58,665 nucleotides of DNA from Staphylococcus microti (GCF_000934465.1 NZ_JXWY01000019.1:1-58665); one strand, 5' to 3'. Shown: positions 9,665-18,556, counted from the first letter of the stretch. The notes: generated by a model from the sequence alone, not told the origin. Numbers and translations are program-made.

Positions 9665-10306
9665 ATGTTACGACGTATGATGGATGATGTAAAAATGGTA
9701 TTTGAGCAAGATCCGGCTGCACGCTCATCTTTTGAAGTCATTACGACATATGCAGGGTTACATGCTGTATGGAGTCATTTGATCGCGCACAAATTGTATC
9801 AAAAGAAGCACTACATTTTAGCACGTATTATTTCACAAGTATCACGCTTTTTTACAGGGATTGAAATACATCCCGGTGCCAAGATTGGTCGTCGTTTATT
9901 TATCGACCACGGGATGGGCGTGGTTATCGGTGAGACATGTACGATTGGCGACAATGTTACGATCTACCAAGGTGTTACATTAGGTGGGACGGGTAAAGAA
10001 AAAGGGAAGCGTCACCCGGACATTGGCGATAACGTACTGATTGCAGCAGGCTCAAAAGTACTTGGTAACATCAAAGTGCATTCTAATGTCAATATCGGTG
10101 CGAACTCAGTTGTATTACGAGATGTCCCAAGCTACACGACGGTTGTCGGTATTCCAGGACGTATTGTGAAACAAGATGGTAAACGTATCGGTAAAACATT
10201 CGACCACTTGAACTTACCGGATCCAATTTTTGAACAAATTAAGCAGCTTGAAAAACAACTCGAACAAACGAAAAACGGGGAGATTAAAGATGATTACATT
10301 ATATAA
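9665..10306 (+). CDS. cysE: Serine O-acetyltransferase
   Basis: CysE makes O-acetylserine from serine and acetyl-CoA, the committed step of cysteine synthesis. The 213-aa product has the helical N-terminal part and a left-handed beta helix of hexapeptide repeats from about residue 65, including the active-site region [10 protein letters not shown] and the GGTGK loop. The C-terminal tail is lysine- and glutamine-rich and coiled. GAGGGAG precedes ATG 9665. It is the first gene behind the Cys T-box and overlaps cysS by 17 nt, tying cysteine supply to cysteine charging as in Bacillus. Confidence 0.95.
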   Translation: MLRRMMDDVKMVFEQDPAARSSFEVITTYAGLHAVWSHLIAHKLYQKKHYILARIISQVSRFFTGIEIHPGAKIGRRLFIDHGMGVVIGETCTIGDNVTIYQGVTLGGTGKEKGKRHPDIGDNVLIAAGSKVLGNIKVHSNVNIGANSVVLRDVPSYTTVVGIPGRIVKQDGKRIGKTFDHLNLPDPIFEQIKQLEKQLEQTKNGEIKDDYII

Positions 10307-11690
10307 TACATTAACGCGTCAAAAAGAGCCGTTTAAACCGATTGAACCGGGCAAGGTAAAGATGTATGTATGCGGCCCTACTGTTTACAACTATATTCAT
10401 ATCGGTAATGCGCGCCCAGCAATCAATTATGACGTAGTGAGACGTTATTTAGAGTATAAAGGTTTTGAAGTTGATTACGTATCGAACTTCACAGATGTTG
10501 ATGATAAATTAATTAAACGTGCACAAGAATTAGGCGAAACAGTGCCTGAAATTGCGGAGCGTTATATTAAAGCGTTCCACGAAGATACGGGTGCGTTGAA
10601 CGTTAAACCAGCGACGTCAAATCCACGTGTGATGGATCATATGGACGAGATTATTGCCTTTATTAAAAAGTTAGTGGATGAAGGGTATGCGTATGAAAGT
10701 GGCGGCGATGTGTATTTCAGAACACGTAAGTTTGACGAGTATGGCAAGTTGAGCCATCAGTCGCTCGATGATTTGAAAGTGGGCGCACGTATTGAACAAG
10801 GTGAAAACAAAGAAGATGCGTTGGACTTCACACTTTGGAAAAAAGCAAAACCGGGTGAAATTAGTTGGGATAGTCCTTTTGGTGAAGGACGTCCGGGCTG
10901 GCACATTGAATGTTCTGTTATGGCATTTGAAAAATTAGGCCCAACGATTGATATTCATGCAGGTGGTAGTGACCTACAATTCCCACATCATGAAAATGAA
11001 ATTGCACAATCAGAGTGTCACAACCATGCCCCATTTGCGAATTACTGGATGCATAACGGCTTTATTAATATTGATAATGAGAAGATGAGTAAATCACTCG
11101 GTAACTTTATTTTAGTTCATGATATTATTAAAGAAGTTGACCCAGATGTGTTGCGTTTCTTCATGATTAGTGTGCATTATCGCAGTCCAATCAACTACAA
11201 CTTAGAGCTTGTCGAAGCGGCGAAAAGTGGTTTGACACGTATTCGCAATAGTTACGATGCATTGCTTGCGCGTGAAGCGGTTGTGACGGACCTTGTCGTG
11301 GCACAAGATTATATCGATCAAATTGATGCGATTTTAGCGCAGTTTGAAAAAGTAATGGACGATGACTTCAATACAGCAAATGCGATTACAGCTTGGTACG
11401 ATTTAGCAAAACTAGCAAACAAATATTTGTTAGAAGATAATACGGCAACAGCTGTGATAGTACGCTTTAAAGAAGTGTTCCAAATCTTTAGCGATGTCTT
11501 AGGTGTACCGTTACAATCGGCACAAGCAGATGCATTGCTAGATGCAGAAGTAGAAGCGTTAATTGAAGAACGTAATGAAGCGCGTAAAAATAAAGACTTT
11601 GCACGTGCAGATGAGATCCGCGACCAACTCAAAGCACAAAACATTTTATTAGAAGATACGCCTCAAGGTGTGAGATTTAAACGTGTCTAA
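10290..11690 (+). CDS. cysS: Cysteinyl-tRNA synthetase
   Basis: A class I synthetase that charges tRNA-Cys. The 466-aa length matches S. aureus. The zinc-binding C28 lies in CGPTVYN, followed by HIGN at residues 37-40; GWHIECSVM carries a further zinc ligand, and KMSKSLGN is the second ATP motif. ATG 10290 follows ACGGGGAG and gives [12 protein letters not shown]; the open frame continues upstream to 10230, but only inside cysE. The overlaps with cysE (17 nt) and mrnC (8 nt) mark a tight operon under T-box control. Confidence 0.96.
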   Translation: MITLYNTLTRQKEPFKPIEPGKVKMYVCGPTVYNYIHIGNARPAINYDVVRRYLEYKGFEVDYVSNFTDVDDKLIKRAQELGETVPEIAERYIKAFHEDTGALNVKPATSNPRVMDHMDEIIAFIKKLVDEGYAYESGGDVYFRTRKFDEYGKLSHQSLDDLKVGARIEQGENKEDALDFTLWKKAKPGEISWDSPFGEGRPGWHIECSVMAFEKLGPTIDIHAGGSDLQFPHHENEIAQSECHNHAPFANYWMHNGFINIDNEKMSKSLGNFILVHDIIKEVDPDVLRFFMISVHYRSPINYNLELVEAAKSGLTRIRNSYDALLAREAVVTDLVVAQDYIDQIDAILAQFEKVMDDDFNTANAITAWYDLAKLANKYLLEDNTATAVIVRFKEVFQIFSDVLGVPLQSAQADALLDAEVEALIEERNEARKNKDFARADEIRDQLKAQNILLEDTPQGVRFKRV

Positions 11691-12084
11691 GCCAATTGAT
11701 TTTAAATTGCTAAGCCCTTTAACGCTTGCATATATGGGCGATGCAGTGCTTGACCAGTTTGTACGTGGGCATATTATTTTAAAGCACCAAAGTAAACCGA
11801 ACCGTTTGCATCAAGAAGCCAAACGGTTCGTTTCTGCTAAAAGTCAAGCACAGACGTTAGAAGAATTACTCGCAGATGATTGGTTTACAGAAAGCGAGTT
11901 AGCAATTATTAAGCGTGGTCGCAACGCAAAAAGTCATACAAAAGCAAAAAACACAGATATTCAAACGTATCGCAAAAGTTCAGGACTTGAAGCGCTTATT
12001 GGCTATTTACACTTAGCACAGGAAACAGATCGAATCATAGAGTTATTGTATGAAATTGTAAATCGTGTAGAAAAGAGGTGTTAA
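11683..12084 (+). CDS. mrnC: Mini-ribonuclease III
   Basis: Mini-III is a catalytic RNase III domain without a dsRNA-binding domain; it matures 23S rRNA. The 133-aa product has the catalytic stretch [14 protein letters not shown] and the conserved [13 protein letters not shown] segment. The residue after the GDAV motif is Asp where many family members have Glu; S. aureus, as I recall it, also has Asp. Translation starts at GTG 11683, with AAGGTGTGAG about 8 nt upstream, overlapping the cysS stop by 8 nt. rlmB follows after 3 nt, so two rRNA-processing genes travel with cysS. Confidence 0.92.
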   Translation: MSKPIDFKLLSPLTLAYMGDAVLDQFVRGHIILKHQSKPNRLHQEAKRFVSAKSQAQTLEELLADDWFTESELAIIKRGRNAKSHTKAKNTDIQTYRKSSGLEALIGYLHLAQETDRIIELLYEIVNRVEKRC

Positions 12085-12087
12085 TCG

Positions 12088-12837
12088 ATGGAATCAGAAG
12101 TGATTGTAGGGCGTCATGCCGTTCGTGAAGCGATTACGAGTGGTCATGCTGTGAATAAGGTCATGATCCAAGAAGGAATTAAAAAGCAGCAAATTGACGA
12201 TATTTTAAAACATGCGAAAGATTTAAAACTCGTCGTTCAAACTGTGCCAAAATCGAAATTAGATCAAATTTCAACAGCACCGCATCAAGGTGTTGCTGCT
12301 TATATCGCACCGTACGAGTATGAAACGCTAGAACATTTTTTAGAACAACAAGCGAATAAGGAATCACTTTCAACTGTCTTAATTTTGGATGGCTTGGAAG
12401 ATCCACACAATTTAGGATCAATTCTTAGAACAGCAGATGCAACGGGTGTAGATGGTATCATCATTCCAAAACGTCGCTCGGTGGCACTTACACAAACCGT
12501 TGCTAAGGCGTCAACAGGTGCGATTCAACACGTACCAGTCATTCGAGTGACGAACTTGTCGCAAACGATTGATGTGTTAAAAGATCAAGGTTATTGGGTC
12601 GCAGGAACAGAGGCAAACAATGCGACAGACTATCGTCAAATGCAAGCCGATATGCCGCTTGCTATCGTGATAGGCAGTGAAGGGCAAGGGATGAGTCGCC
12701 GTGTGAAAGAGAAATGTGATTTTTATATTAAGATCCCAATGGTTGGGCATGTGAACAGTTTGAATGCGTCAGTAGCAGCCAGCCTCATGATGTATGAGGT
12801 GTTGAGAAAGCGTCAACCTATCGGCGGTGACAAGTAA
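12088..12837 (+). CDS. rlmB: 23S rRNA 2'-O-methyltransferase, TrmH/SpoU family
   Basis: This is a SPOUT-class ribose methyltransferase, called RlmB (YacO) by position, expected to modify the 23S rRNA peptidyl-transferase region. The 249-aa protein has an L30e-like substrate domain (about 1-75) and the three SpoU motifs: [27 protein letters not shown], and [15 protein letters not shown], which form the trefoil knot. AAGAGGTG lies before ATG 12088. The neighbours mrnC (3 nt before) and rae1 (3 nt after) match the Bacillus and S. aureus order. The exact target nucleotide is inferred. Confidence 0.92.
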   Translation: MESEVIVGRHAVREAITSGHAVNKVMIQEGIKKQQIDDILKHAKDLKLVVQTVPKSKLDQISTAPHQGVAAYIAPYEYETLEHFLEQQANKESLSTVLILDGLEDPHNLGSILRTADATGVDGIIIPKRRSVALTQTVAKASTGAIQHVPVIRVTNLSQTIDVLKDQGYWVAGTEANNATDYRQMQADMPLAIVIGSEGQGMSRRVKEKCDFYIKIPMVGHVNSLNASVAASLMMYEVLRKRQPIGGDK

Positions 12838-12840
12838 CCG

Positions 12841-13362
12841 ATGAAAGATTATTACGTGATTATTGACGGTTATAACATGATTGGACAGTCACCAGAATTA
12901 AGTCGTCTTGCCAAGGAAAACTTGGAAGAGGCAAGGGAGCAACTGTTGATAGAAATTGCGAACTATAACGCACTCGTTAAAGGACGTATTATTTGTGTGT
13001 TCGATGCGTATGAGCAAGGGACGCCACAAGCAGAAACAGTCTATCACGGTGTGCATGTCATCTTTACGAAAGAAGGCGAAACGGCAGACAGCTTTATCGA
13101 ACGTTATGTCTACAATATTTACAACAAGCACATTACGCATATTACAGTTGTAACGAGCGATATGAGTGAGCAACACGCCATCTTTGGGACAGGTGCATAT
13201 CGCATTTCATCACGTGAGATGTGGCGTCATTTGAAAGAAAACAAAACGGCTGTGTCTAAGACAATTTCATCGTTTGAAGCGCAAAAACCGCGCACACGTA
13301 TGCACTTGTCGGAAGAAGTTTTGACAGAGTTTGAGAAAATAAGACGTGGTGAATGGCAATAA
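12841..13362 (+). CDS. rae1: Rae1 (YacP), ribosome-dependent mRNA endonuclease
   Basis: A NYN/PIN-like nuclease; Bacillus Rae1 enters the ribosomal A site and cleaves mRNA. The 173-aa product has the acidic motifs IIDGYNMIG (N-terminus), CVFDAYEQG and TADSFIERY, and the VTSDMSEQ strand. It starts 3 nt after rlmB at ATG 12841, with GGCGGTGA as a ribosome binding site inside the end of rlmB. It is the last gene of the cysE-to-rae1 run before sigH. Confidence 0.88.
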   Translation: MKDYYVIIDGYNMIGQSPELSRLAKENLEEAREQLLIEIANYNALVKGRIICVFDAYEQGTPQAETVYHGVHVIFTKEGETADSFIERYVYNIYNKHITHITVVTSDMSEQHAIFGTGAYRISSREMWRHLKENKTAVSKTISSFEAQKPRTRMHLSEEVLTEFEKIRRGEWQ

Positions 13363-13404
13363 TTGAGAAGTCTCGATTTGCTTTTTGAAGGAGATGTTCA
13401 TACG

Positions 13405-13521
13405 ATGAATGAGCAATCTTTTATTAAAGCGAGGCGATCTCGATGCGTTACATTGAATCCGACACACCCAACACATGTCCCCCGTCTCAACAGCCCTCAA
13501 CAGCACAGATACATTTGCTAG
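13405..13521 (+). CDS. Small upstream ORF overlapping sigH out of frame
   Basis: A 38-codon ORF (MNEQSFIKARRSR...) with the best ribosome binding site of the region: GAAGGAGATG at 13387-13396, 8 nt before ATG 13405. It runs past the sigH start (13443) in another frame and stops at 13519-13521. The sigH frame has a stop at 13425-13427, so this is not simply an N-terminal extension of sigH. I do not recognise the peptide. It could be a leader peptide that couples or limits sigH translation, or the 5' part of a frameshifted longer sigH. Confidence 0.4.
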   Translation: MNEQSFIKARRSRCVTLNPTHPTHVPRLNSPQQHRYIC

Positions 13522-14033
13522 AGCATCAGCTCAACGATATCCGACAACGTGCGACACATTGTTTCAACGATTATAGTGTGCATGAATATGACCGTGAAGA
13601 TCTTGTGCAAGAAACAGTATTCGCGTTGTATAACAAATTGCGCGCTGGCGTTGATTATGAACGTGGTCCCATTGAGCATTATATTAATCGGACGATACGT
13701 CGTCGCAAGCTGGACTATCGACGCAAAAAGGTAAATCGACAGCGCATTTTTGAAACATACGTACAAAAGATGATGTATCAAAATCAATACAATCATCAAG
13801 TGCACGGCGATCCAATTGATTCAGCCCTTCGCAGTGGCATGCTTTTAGAAGTGTTCAACGAGGTACTAGCAACGATGACGCCAATGGAACGGGAAGTATG
13901 TCAGTATTTATATCAAGAATGGAAACCAGCAGAAATCGCACAAGCCATGGCGGTAGATTCCAAAAAAGTTTACAACGCTATTTATCGCGTGCGTCAAAAG
14001 TTGAAAGCAGCATTACAATCGAATGTTGATTGA
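13443..14033 (+). CDS. sigH: Alternative sigma factor SigH
   Basis: This is a sigma-70-family factor at the position of the staphylococcal SigH, which in S. aureus drives competence genes and is normally kept silent. The 196-aa product has region 2 (YDREDLVQETVFALYNK, about 50-66, then a basic stretch RRRKLDYRRKK) and region 4 (MTPMEREVCQYLYQEWKPAE, a helix-turn-helix near the C-terminus). The first 25 residues are low in conservation and proline-rich. ATG 13443 has only GCGAGG upstream, while a stronger site serves the small ORF at 13405. SigH proteins diverge quickly, so the call rests on both motifs and position (rae1-sigH-rpmG-secE). Confidence 0.87.
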   Translation: MRYIESDTPNTCPPSQQPSTAQIHLLEHQLNDIRQRATHCFNDYSVHEYDREDLVQETVFALYNKLRAGVDYERGPIEHYINRTIRRRKLDYRRKKVNRQRIFETYVQKMMYQNQYNHQVHGDPIDSALRSGMLLEVFNEVLATMTPMEREVCQYLYQEWKPAEIAQAMAVDSKKVYNAIYRVRQKLKAALQSNVD

Positions 14034-14091
14034 CAATTGAACATGACCTTATGTATAGTTAATGAGTATTATAGGATTAAGGTGAGTTAAA

Positions 14092-14235
14092 GTGAAAAAA
14101 GTACCGCTTAGTTGTGAGAAATGTGGCAGCCGTAACTACCATGTTCCGAAATCTGCGAACCGAACAGATCGGTTAGCGTTGAAGAAGTTTTGTGCGGCAT
14201 GTCAAACACATACACTTCATAAAGAATCCAAATAA
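14092..14235 (+). CDS. rpmG: Ribosomal protein bL33
   Basis: A 47-aa L33 of the large subunit. It has two CxxC-type pairs (LSCEKCGSRNY near the start and KKFCAACQTHT near the end), so it is the zinc-binding form. It ends in TLHKESK, as do other L33 proteins encoded before secE. The start is GTG 14092, with AAGGTGAG 5 nt upstream. It follows sigH by 58 nt and precedes secE by 18 nt. Confidence 0.93.
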   Translation: MKKVPLSCEKCGSRNYHVPKSANRTDRLALKKFCAACQTHTLHKESK

Positions 14236-14253
14236 TTGGAGGTAAAGACGAGA

Positions 14254-14433
14254 ATGGCTAAAAAAGAGAGCTTCTTCCAAGGTGTTAAGTCAGAAATGGA
14301 AAAGACAAGTTGGCCAACAGGTCCCGAACTTGTGAAATATACGTCAATCGTAGTATTTACAGTAGTATTCTTCTTGCTATTTTTCTACGGTTTAGATATT
14401 GGTATTGGTCAAATAATTGAAATGATAAAATAG
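14254..14433 (+). CDS. secE: SecE, preprotein translocase subunit
   Basis: SecE is the small essential subunit that clamps SecY in the membrane translocon. The 59-aa product has the amphipathic SecE helix ([19 protein letters not shown]) and one membrane segment (about residues 29-52). ATG 14254 is chosen because TTGGAGGT lies 10 nt upstream and overlaps the in-frame TTG at 14236. rpmG-secE-nusG is the standard order; nusG follows after 19 nt. Confidence 0.95.
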   Translation: MAKKESFFQGVKSEMEKTSWPTGPELVKYTSIVVFTVVFFLLFFYGLDIGIGQIIEMIK

Positions 14434-14452
14434 TGAGTGAGGAGATGTCAGC

Positions 14453-15001
14453 ATGTCTGAAGATTTAGGTGCGAAACATTGGTATGCAGTTCATACCTAT
14501 TCAGGATATGAAAACAAAGTAAAACAGAACTTAGAAAAACGTGTCGAGTCTATGAACATGACAGAACAAATTTTCCGCGTTGTGATTCCTGAAGAAGAGG
14601 AAACACAAGTGAAAGATGGTAAAGCGAAAAAATCAATGAAGAAAACATTCCCTGGCTATGTATTAGTCGAGTTAGTGATGACAGATGAGTCATGGTACGT
14701 TGTGCGTAATACACCGGGTGTGACAGGCTTTGTTGGTTCAGCAGGTGCAGGTTCTAAGCCGAATCCATTATTGCCTGAAGAAGCACGTTTTATCTTGAAA
14801 CAAATGGGCATGAAAGAAAAAACAATCGATGTTGAAGTTGAACTTGGTGAACAAGTACGCGTAACTTCTGGACCATTCGCGAACCAAGTGGGCGAAGTGG
14901 AAAGTATCGAAGCAGATAAATTCAAATTGACAGTATTAGTAGACATGTTTGGACGTGAAACACCTGTTGAAGTTGAATTTGATCAAATTGAAAAACTTTA
15001 G
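14453..15001 (+). CDS. nusG: NusG, transcription elongation/termination factor
   Basis: NusG binds RNA polymerase and modulates pausing and termination. The 182-aa protein is nearly identical to S. aureus NusG, with an NGN domain (WYAVHTYSGYENKVK at the start, FPGYVLVEL in the middle) and a C-terminal KOW domain (GPFANQVGEVESIEAD). GAGGAGATG precedes ATG 14453. It ends the secE-nusG unit; the ribosomal genes have their own promoter about 30 nt later. Confidence 0.96.
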   Translation: MSEDLGAKHWYAVHTYSGYENKVKQNLEKRVESMNMTEQIFRVVIPEEEETQVKDGKAKKSMKKTFPGYVLVELVMTDESWYVVRNTPGVTGFVGSAGAGSKPNPLLPEEARFILKQMGMKEKTIDVEVELGEQVRVTSGPFANQVGEVESIEADKFKLTVLVDMFGRETPVEVEFDQIEKL

Positions 15002-15031
15002 TCCGGTGTAAAAAGGAAATAAAGTTTTGTG

Positions 15032-15060
15032 TTGTAATCTAATAATCTAAATGCTATAAT
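15032..15060 (+). promoter_or_regulatory. Sigma-A promoter of rplK-rplA
   Basis: TTGTAA (15032-15037) and TATAAT (15055-15060) with a 17-bp spacer and an extended TGC before the -10. Transcription should begin near 15067, leaving a leader of about 100 nt. Confidence 0.75.
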
Positions 15061-15085
15061 AACGAAGTCGCGCATTTATAGCGCT

Positions 15086-15142
15086 ACATTTCGTCACGAA
15101 ATGTTAAGAGTGGGAGGGCAAAAAAATGAGCCCTGTGACCAC
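15086..15142 (+). promoter_or_regulatory. Structured leader before rplK (probable L1/L11 autoregulatory site)
   Basis: A perfect 9-bp hairpin ACATTTCGT/ACGAAATGT (15086-15104) is followed by a two-part stem: GTGG (15110-15113) with CCAC (15139-15142), and AGGGC (15115-15119) with GCCCT (15130-15134), separated by an asymmetric internal loop. Stem-loop-stem sites of this kind upstream of rplK are bound by ribosomal protein L1 in other bacteria. The role here is inferred from position and shape. A 16-codon ORF starts in the hairpin loop (15126-15176) and overlaps the rplK start. Confidence 0.5.
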
Positions 15143-15168
15143 ATCACGATATCAAGGAGGTGCACATC

Positions 15169-15591
15169 GTGGCTAAAAAAGTAGAAAAAGTAGTTAAGTT
15201 ACAAATTCCAGCAGGTAAAGCAAACCCAGCACCACCAGTTGGTCCTGCACTAGGTCAAGCCGGTGTGAACATTATGGCTTTCACAAAGGAATTTAATGCA
15301 CGTACGCAAGAACAAGTAGGTTTAATCATTCCAGTAGAAATTTATGTATATGAAGACCGTTCATTTACATTCATTACAAAAACACCACCTGCAGCTGTAT
15401 TACTTAAAAAAGCAGCAGGCGTTGAAAAAGGTTCTGGTGAGCCTAACAAAACAAAAGTTGCTACTGTAACAAAAGACCAAGTACGTGAAATTGCTAACAC
15501 TAAAATGCCAGACTTAAACGCTGCTGACGAAGAAGCGGCTATGCGTATCGTAGAAGGTACTGCACGTAGTATGGGTATTGTTGTTGAGTAA
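15169..15591 (+). CDS. rplK: Ribosomal protein uL11
   Basis: L11 forms the stalk base and GTPase-associated centre of the 50S subunit. The 140-aa protein shows the invariant N-terminal block ([18 protein letters not shown]) with the proline-rich switch, and the C-terminal rRNA-binding domain ([16 protein letters not shown]). The start is GTG 15169, with AAGGAGGTG just upstream. It is the first gene after a promoter and a structured leader; rplA follows after an unusually long 194-nt gap. Confidence 0.96.
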   Translation: MAKKVEKVVKLQIPAGKANPAPPVGPALGQAGVNIMAFTKEFNARTQEQVGLIIPVEIYVYEDRSFTFITKTPPAAVLLKKAAGVEKGSGEPNKTKVATVTKDQVREIANTKMPDLNAADEEAAMRIVEGTARSMGIVVE

Positions 15592-15645
15592 TTAAATTAA
15601 CGTCAACACGCAATGAAACGAACAAATGATAAATTTTGTAGTGAA

Positions 15646-15714
15646 CGCAGATAGACCCCTTTGTTATATGAGATGACATCGAAAAAAGCGTGCCAACGCA
15701 TTGGGCTATCTGCG
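15646..15714 (+). promoter_or_regulatory. Long-range stem in the rplK-rplA spacer
   Basis: CGCAGATAG (15646-15654) and CTATCTGCG (15706-15714) form a perfect 9-bp stem closing a 51-nt loop, in a 194-nt spacer with no ORF. No T-run follows, so it is not a terminator. A leader controlling rplA translation or an RNA-processing site is possible. Confidence 0.4.
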
Positions 15715-15785
15715 CTCAACTTGCTATTATGGCAAGTAAACGTGGGAGGACATTCCGATAACACCACTAAAGGAGGACAATAATA

Positions 15786-16481
15786 ATGGCTAAAAAAGGT
15801 AAAAAGTATCAAGAAGCAGTTAGCAAAATTGATCGCCAAGCATTCTACGCGATTGAAGAAGCGATTAAATTAGCTCAAGAAACTTCAGTTGCTAACTTCG
15901 ATGCTTCAGTTGAAGTAGCATTCCGTTTAGGAATTGATACACGTAAAAACGACCAACAAATCCGTGGCGCAGTTGTATTACCGCACGGTACTGGTAAATC
16001 ACAACGTGTATTAGTATTCGCTAAAGGCGACAAAATTGCAGAAGCAGAAGCAGCAGGCGCTGACTACGTAGGCGACGCTGAATACGTGAATAAAATCCAA
16101 CAAGGTTGGTTTGACTTTGACGTAGTTGTTGCGACACCTGACATGATGGGTGAAGTTGGTAAATTAGGTCGTGTATTAGGACCTAAAGGTTTAATGCCTA
16201 ACCCTAAAACAGGTACTGTAACAATGGACGTTACAAAAGCTGTTGAAGAAATCAAAGCTGGTAAAGTTGAATACCGTGCTGAAAAAGCAGGTATCGTACA
16301 CGCGTCTATCGGTAAAGTATCATTCGATACTGACAAACTTGTAGACAACTTCAAAACATTATTAGATGTTTTAACAAAAGCGAAACCAGCTTCAGCTAAG
16401 GGTACTTACTTCAAGTCTGTTTCAGTAACGACTACAATGGGCCCTGGTATCAAAGTAGATACTGCAACTTTTAAACTTTAA
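15786..16481 (+). CDS. rplA: Ribosomal protein uL1
   Basis: L1 builds the mobile stalk at the E site of the 50S subunit and in many bacteria represses its own operon. The 231-aa protein has the two-domain L1 layout and the conserved [18 protein letters not shown] block at about residues 118-135. Start ATG 15786 follows AAAGGAGGAC. A terminator lies just downstream, so rplK-rplA form one transcript separate from rplJ-rplL. Confidence 0.97.
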   Translation: MAKKGKKYQEAVSKIDRQAFYAIEEAIKLAQETSVANFDASVEVAFRLGIDTRKNDQQIRGAVVLPHGTGKSQRVLVFAKGDKIAEAEAAGADYVGDAEYVNKIQQGWFDFDVVVATPDMMGEVGKLGRVLGPKGLMPNPKTGTVTMDVTKAVEEIKAGKVEYRAEKAGIVHASIGKVSFDTDKLVDNFKTLLDVLTKAKPASAKGTYFKSVSVTTTMGPGIKVDTATFKL

Positions 16482-16493
16482 TTTGACGATATG

Positions 16494-16527
16494 AGCGTAA
16501 AATGATCAACTGGTTATTTTACGCTTT
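16494..16527 (+). terminator. Terminator after rplA
   Basis: AGCGTAAAAT (16494-16503) pairs perfectly with ATTTTACGCT (16516-16525) and is followed by a short T-run. The T-run is weak, so some readthrough is possible. Confidence 0.65.
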
Positions 16528-16552
16528 GTCATAAACAACTTTAAAATAACTG

Positions 16553-16581
16553 TTGACTATTACAGTGAAAACAGTTATATT
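16553..16581 (+). promoter_or_regulatory. Sigma-A promoter of rplJ-rplL
   Basis: TTGACT (16553-16558) and TATATT (16576-16581) with a 17-bp spacer, in front of the L10 leader. Confidence 0.75.
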
Positions 16582-16587
16582 TAGTTT

Positions 16588-16714
16588 TGTTGAATATTTT
16601 ACCTAAGACAGTAGGAGCATCTAAGTGCTTAATATTTCATCCTACCGAGGCTAAATTGACTTGAACGTGTAAACATTCAAGCACTTTTTGCCCAGGGTAA
16701 AAAGTGCTTTTTTT
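16588..16714 (+). promoter_or_regulatory. Ribosomal protein L10 leader
   Basis: This is the Firmicute L10 leader before rplJ-rplL. ACCTAAGACAGTAGGAG (16601-16617) and CATCCTACCGAGGC (16639-16652) hold the GTAGGA/TCCTAC stem and the conserved flanks that bind L10(L12)4, followed by a terminator. Excess L10 complex should favour termination. Confidence 0.85.
16679..16714 (+). terminator. Attenuator terminator of the L10 leader
   Basis: AAGCACTTTTT (16679-16689) pairs with AAAAAGTGCTT (16699-16709), followed by seven T. It precedes rplJ by about 57 nt and acts with the L10 leader. Confidence 0.88.
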
Positions 16715-16771
16715 ATTCGAGAGACATCTTGGATATATAAAAGCATAAAAATTATCTATGGAGGTGTCTAA

Positions 16772-17272
16772 ATGTCTGGAATCATTGAAGCGAAAAAACA
16801 ACAAGTTGACGTAATCGCAGAGCAACTTAAAACTTCTGTTTCTACAGTAGTTGTTGACTACCGTGGTTTAACAGTAGCTGAAGTGACAGAATTACGTAAG
16901 CAATTACGTGAAGCAGGCGTACAATACAAAGTTTACAAAAACACATTGTTACGTCGTGCGGCTGAACAAGCTGGTATCGAAGGTTTAGATGAATTTTTCA
17001 CTGGCCCAACTGCAGTTGCATTCACAACTGACGATGTTGTAGCGCCAGCTAAAGTTATCGCTGGATTCGCTAAAGAACACGAAGCTTTAGAAATTAAGAC
17101 AGGTGTCATGGAAGGTAGCGTAATCACTGCTGAAGAAGTTAAGACAGTTGGTTCTTTACCATCACACGACGGTCTTGTATCAATGCTTCTTTCTGTATTA
17201 CAAGCGCCAATCCGCAACTTCGCTTATGCAGTTAAAGCTGTTGGTGAAAACAAAGAAGAAAACGCAGAGTAA
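16772..17272 (+). CDS. rplJ: Ribosomal protein uL10
   Basis: L10 anchors the L7/L12 stalk on 23S rRNA. The 166-aa length equals that of S. aureus. The rRNA-binding N-terminal domain carries [19 protein letters not shown], and the C-terminal helix (about 135-160) binds L12 dimers. GGAGGTGTC precedes ATG 16772. It is controlled by the L10 leader; rplL follows after 45 nt. Confidence 0.96.
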   Translation: MSGIIEAKKQQVDVIAEQLKTSVSTVVVDYRGLTVAEVTELRKQLREAGVQYKVYKNTLLRRAAEQAGIEGLDEFFTGPTAVAFTTDDVVAPAKVIAGFAKEHEALEIKTGVMEGSVITAEEVKTVGSLPSHDGLVSMLLSVLQAPIRNFAYAVKAVGENKEENAE

Positions 17273-17317
17273 TTGATAAATTAAATTTAAACATTTAAAA
17301 ATTGGAGGAATATTAAC

Positions 17318-17683
17318 ATGGCTAATCAAGAGCAAATCATTGAAGCAATTAAAGAAATGTCGGTTTTAGAATTAAACGACTTAGTTAAAGCAATCGAAGA
17401 AGAATTTGGTGTAACTGCAGCAGCACCAGTTGCAGCAGCAGGTGCAGCAGGTGGAGACGCAGCAGCAGAAAAATCTGAATTTGACGTTGAGTTAACTTCA
17501 GCTGGATCTTCAAAAATCAAAGTTGTTAAAGCAGTTAAAGAAGCAACTGGTTTAGGATTAAAAGATGCAAAAGAATTAGTTGACGGTGCACCAAGCATCA
17601 TCAAAGAAGCATTACCTAAAGACGAAGCTGAAAAACTTAAAGAAGCTTTAGAAGAAGTTGGCGCTTCAGTAGAATTAAAATAA
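17318..17683 (+). CDS. rplL: Ribosomal protein bL12 (L7/L12)
   Basis: L7/L12 is the flexible stalk protein that recruits translational GTPases. The 121-aa product has the helical dimerisation domain (1-30), an alanine- and glycine-rich hinge (about 37-52), and the C-terminal factor-binding domain ([20 protein letters not shown]). TTGGAGGA precedes ATG 17318. A strong terminator ends the operon. Confidence 0.97.
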   Translation: MANQEQIIEAIKEMSVLELNDLVKAIEEEFGVTAAAPVAAAGAAGGDAAAEKSEFDVELTSAGSSKIKVVKAVKEATGLGLKDAKELVDGAPSIIKEALPKDEAEKLKEALEEVGASVELK

Positions 17684-17697
17684 TTCATTGATAAGTG

Positions 17698-17731
17698 AAA
17701 ACCCGCTATTTCATGAAAATAGCGGGTTTTT
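17698..17731 (+). terminator. Terminator after rplL
   Basis: AAAACCCGCTATTT and AAATAGCGGGTTTT form a near-perfect hairpin followed by T residues. The A-run in front could let it work in both directions. Confidence 0.92.
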
Positions 17732-17836
17732 GAATATGTATAAGGATTTGTTGAGAAACTTATTGCTGTACACATGATAAGCGATTTGCTCAATGTCTCC
17801 TAAAACAATTTATATGTAGATAAGGTGTGAGAGTCA

Positions 17837-18445
17837 ATGAGTCATTATTATGACGCACATCCTGATGCACAATCTGATGAAAAAGACATCATCTATACGT
17901 GTTATCAACAACAACTAAACTTAACGACAGATGCAGGGGTTTTCTCAAGAGATCAAGTTGATTTCGGATCGGATTTATTAATTCGTACTTTTTTGAGTGA
18001 GCGCCCACCTGGTCAGTCTAAACGCATAGCGGATGTTGGTTGTGGCTATGGTCCAATCGGATTATTGCTTGCGAAAGTAGCACCGCATGATCAAGTTACC
18101 ATGCTTGATGTGAATCATCGCGCGCTTGAACTTGCCCGCAAAAACGCTAAGCGTAATCATATTGATAATGTCACGATTCAAGAAAGTGATGGTTTGACTG
18201 AAGTGTCGAATGCGTCACAAGATTATATTTTAACGAATCCGCCAATCCGTGCAGGGAAACAAGTGGTACATCAAATGTTGGAAGATGCGTACGACAAGTT
18301 AGTAGAAGATGGCGCTCTGTACGTTGTCATTCAAAAGAAACAAGGCATGCCTTCAGCTAAGAAAAAGATGGCGGCAGTTTTTGGCAATGCGGAATCAATT
18401 AAAAATAGTAAAGGTTATCACATATTAAAGAGCGTTAAATGTTGA
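17837..18445 (+). CDS. Class I SAM-dependent methyltransferase, RsmC/YbxB type
   Basis: The 202-aa product has SAM motif I (DVGCGYGPIGLLLAK, about residues 65-79), the acidic strand MLDVNHRALELARKNA, and the catalytic TNPPIRAGK motif of N2-guanine or N6-adenine methyltransferases. It corresponds to Bacillus YbxB, found between rplL and rpoB in many Firmicutes, and probably methylates 16S rRNA. The substrate is not proven. The start ATG 17837 has AAGGTGTGAG upstream. It lies alone between the rplL terminator and the rpoB leader. Confidence 0.88.
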   Translation: MSHYYDAHPDAQSDEKDIIYTCYQQQLNLTTDAGVFSRDQVDFGSDLLIRTFLSERPPGQSKRIADVGCGYGPIGLLLAKVAPHDQVTMLDVNHRALELARKNAKRNHIDNVTIQESDGLTEVSNASQDYILTNPPIRAGKQVVHQMLEDAYDKLVEDGALYVVIQKKQGMPSAKKKMAAVFGNAESIKNSKGYHILKSVKC

Positions 18446-18470
18446 TTTCAAATGATATGTATGGTAAAGT
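18442..18470 (+). promoter_or_regulatory. Probable promoter of rpoB-rpoC
   Basis: TTGATT (18442-18447) and TAAAGT (18465-18470) with a 17-bp spacer and an extended TGG. It begins in the last codons of the methyltransferase gene and leaves a leader of about 180 nt before rpoB. Confidence 0.5.
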
Positions 18471-18556
18471 AATAAGATGAAAAATTTATGTTCAACAAGT
18501 GTGTACTTTTACGGGTAAAGTTTCATTGTAACATTGAAAAATAGCGTGATTAGAAC

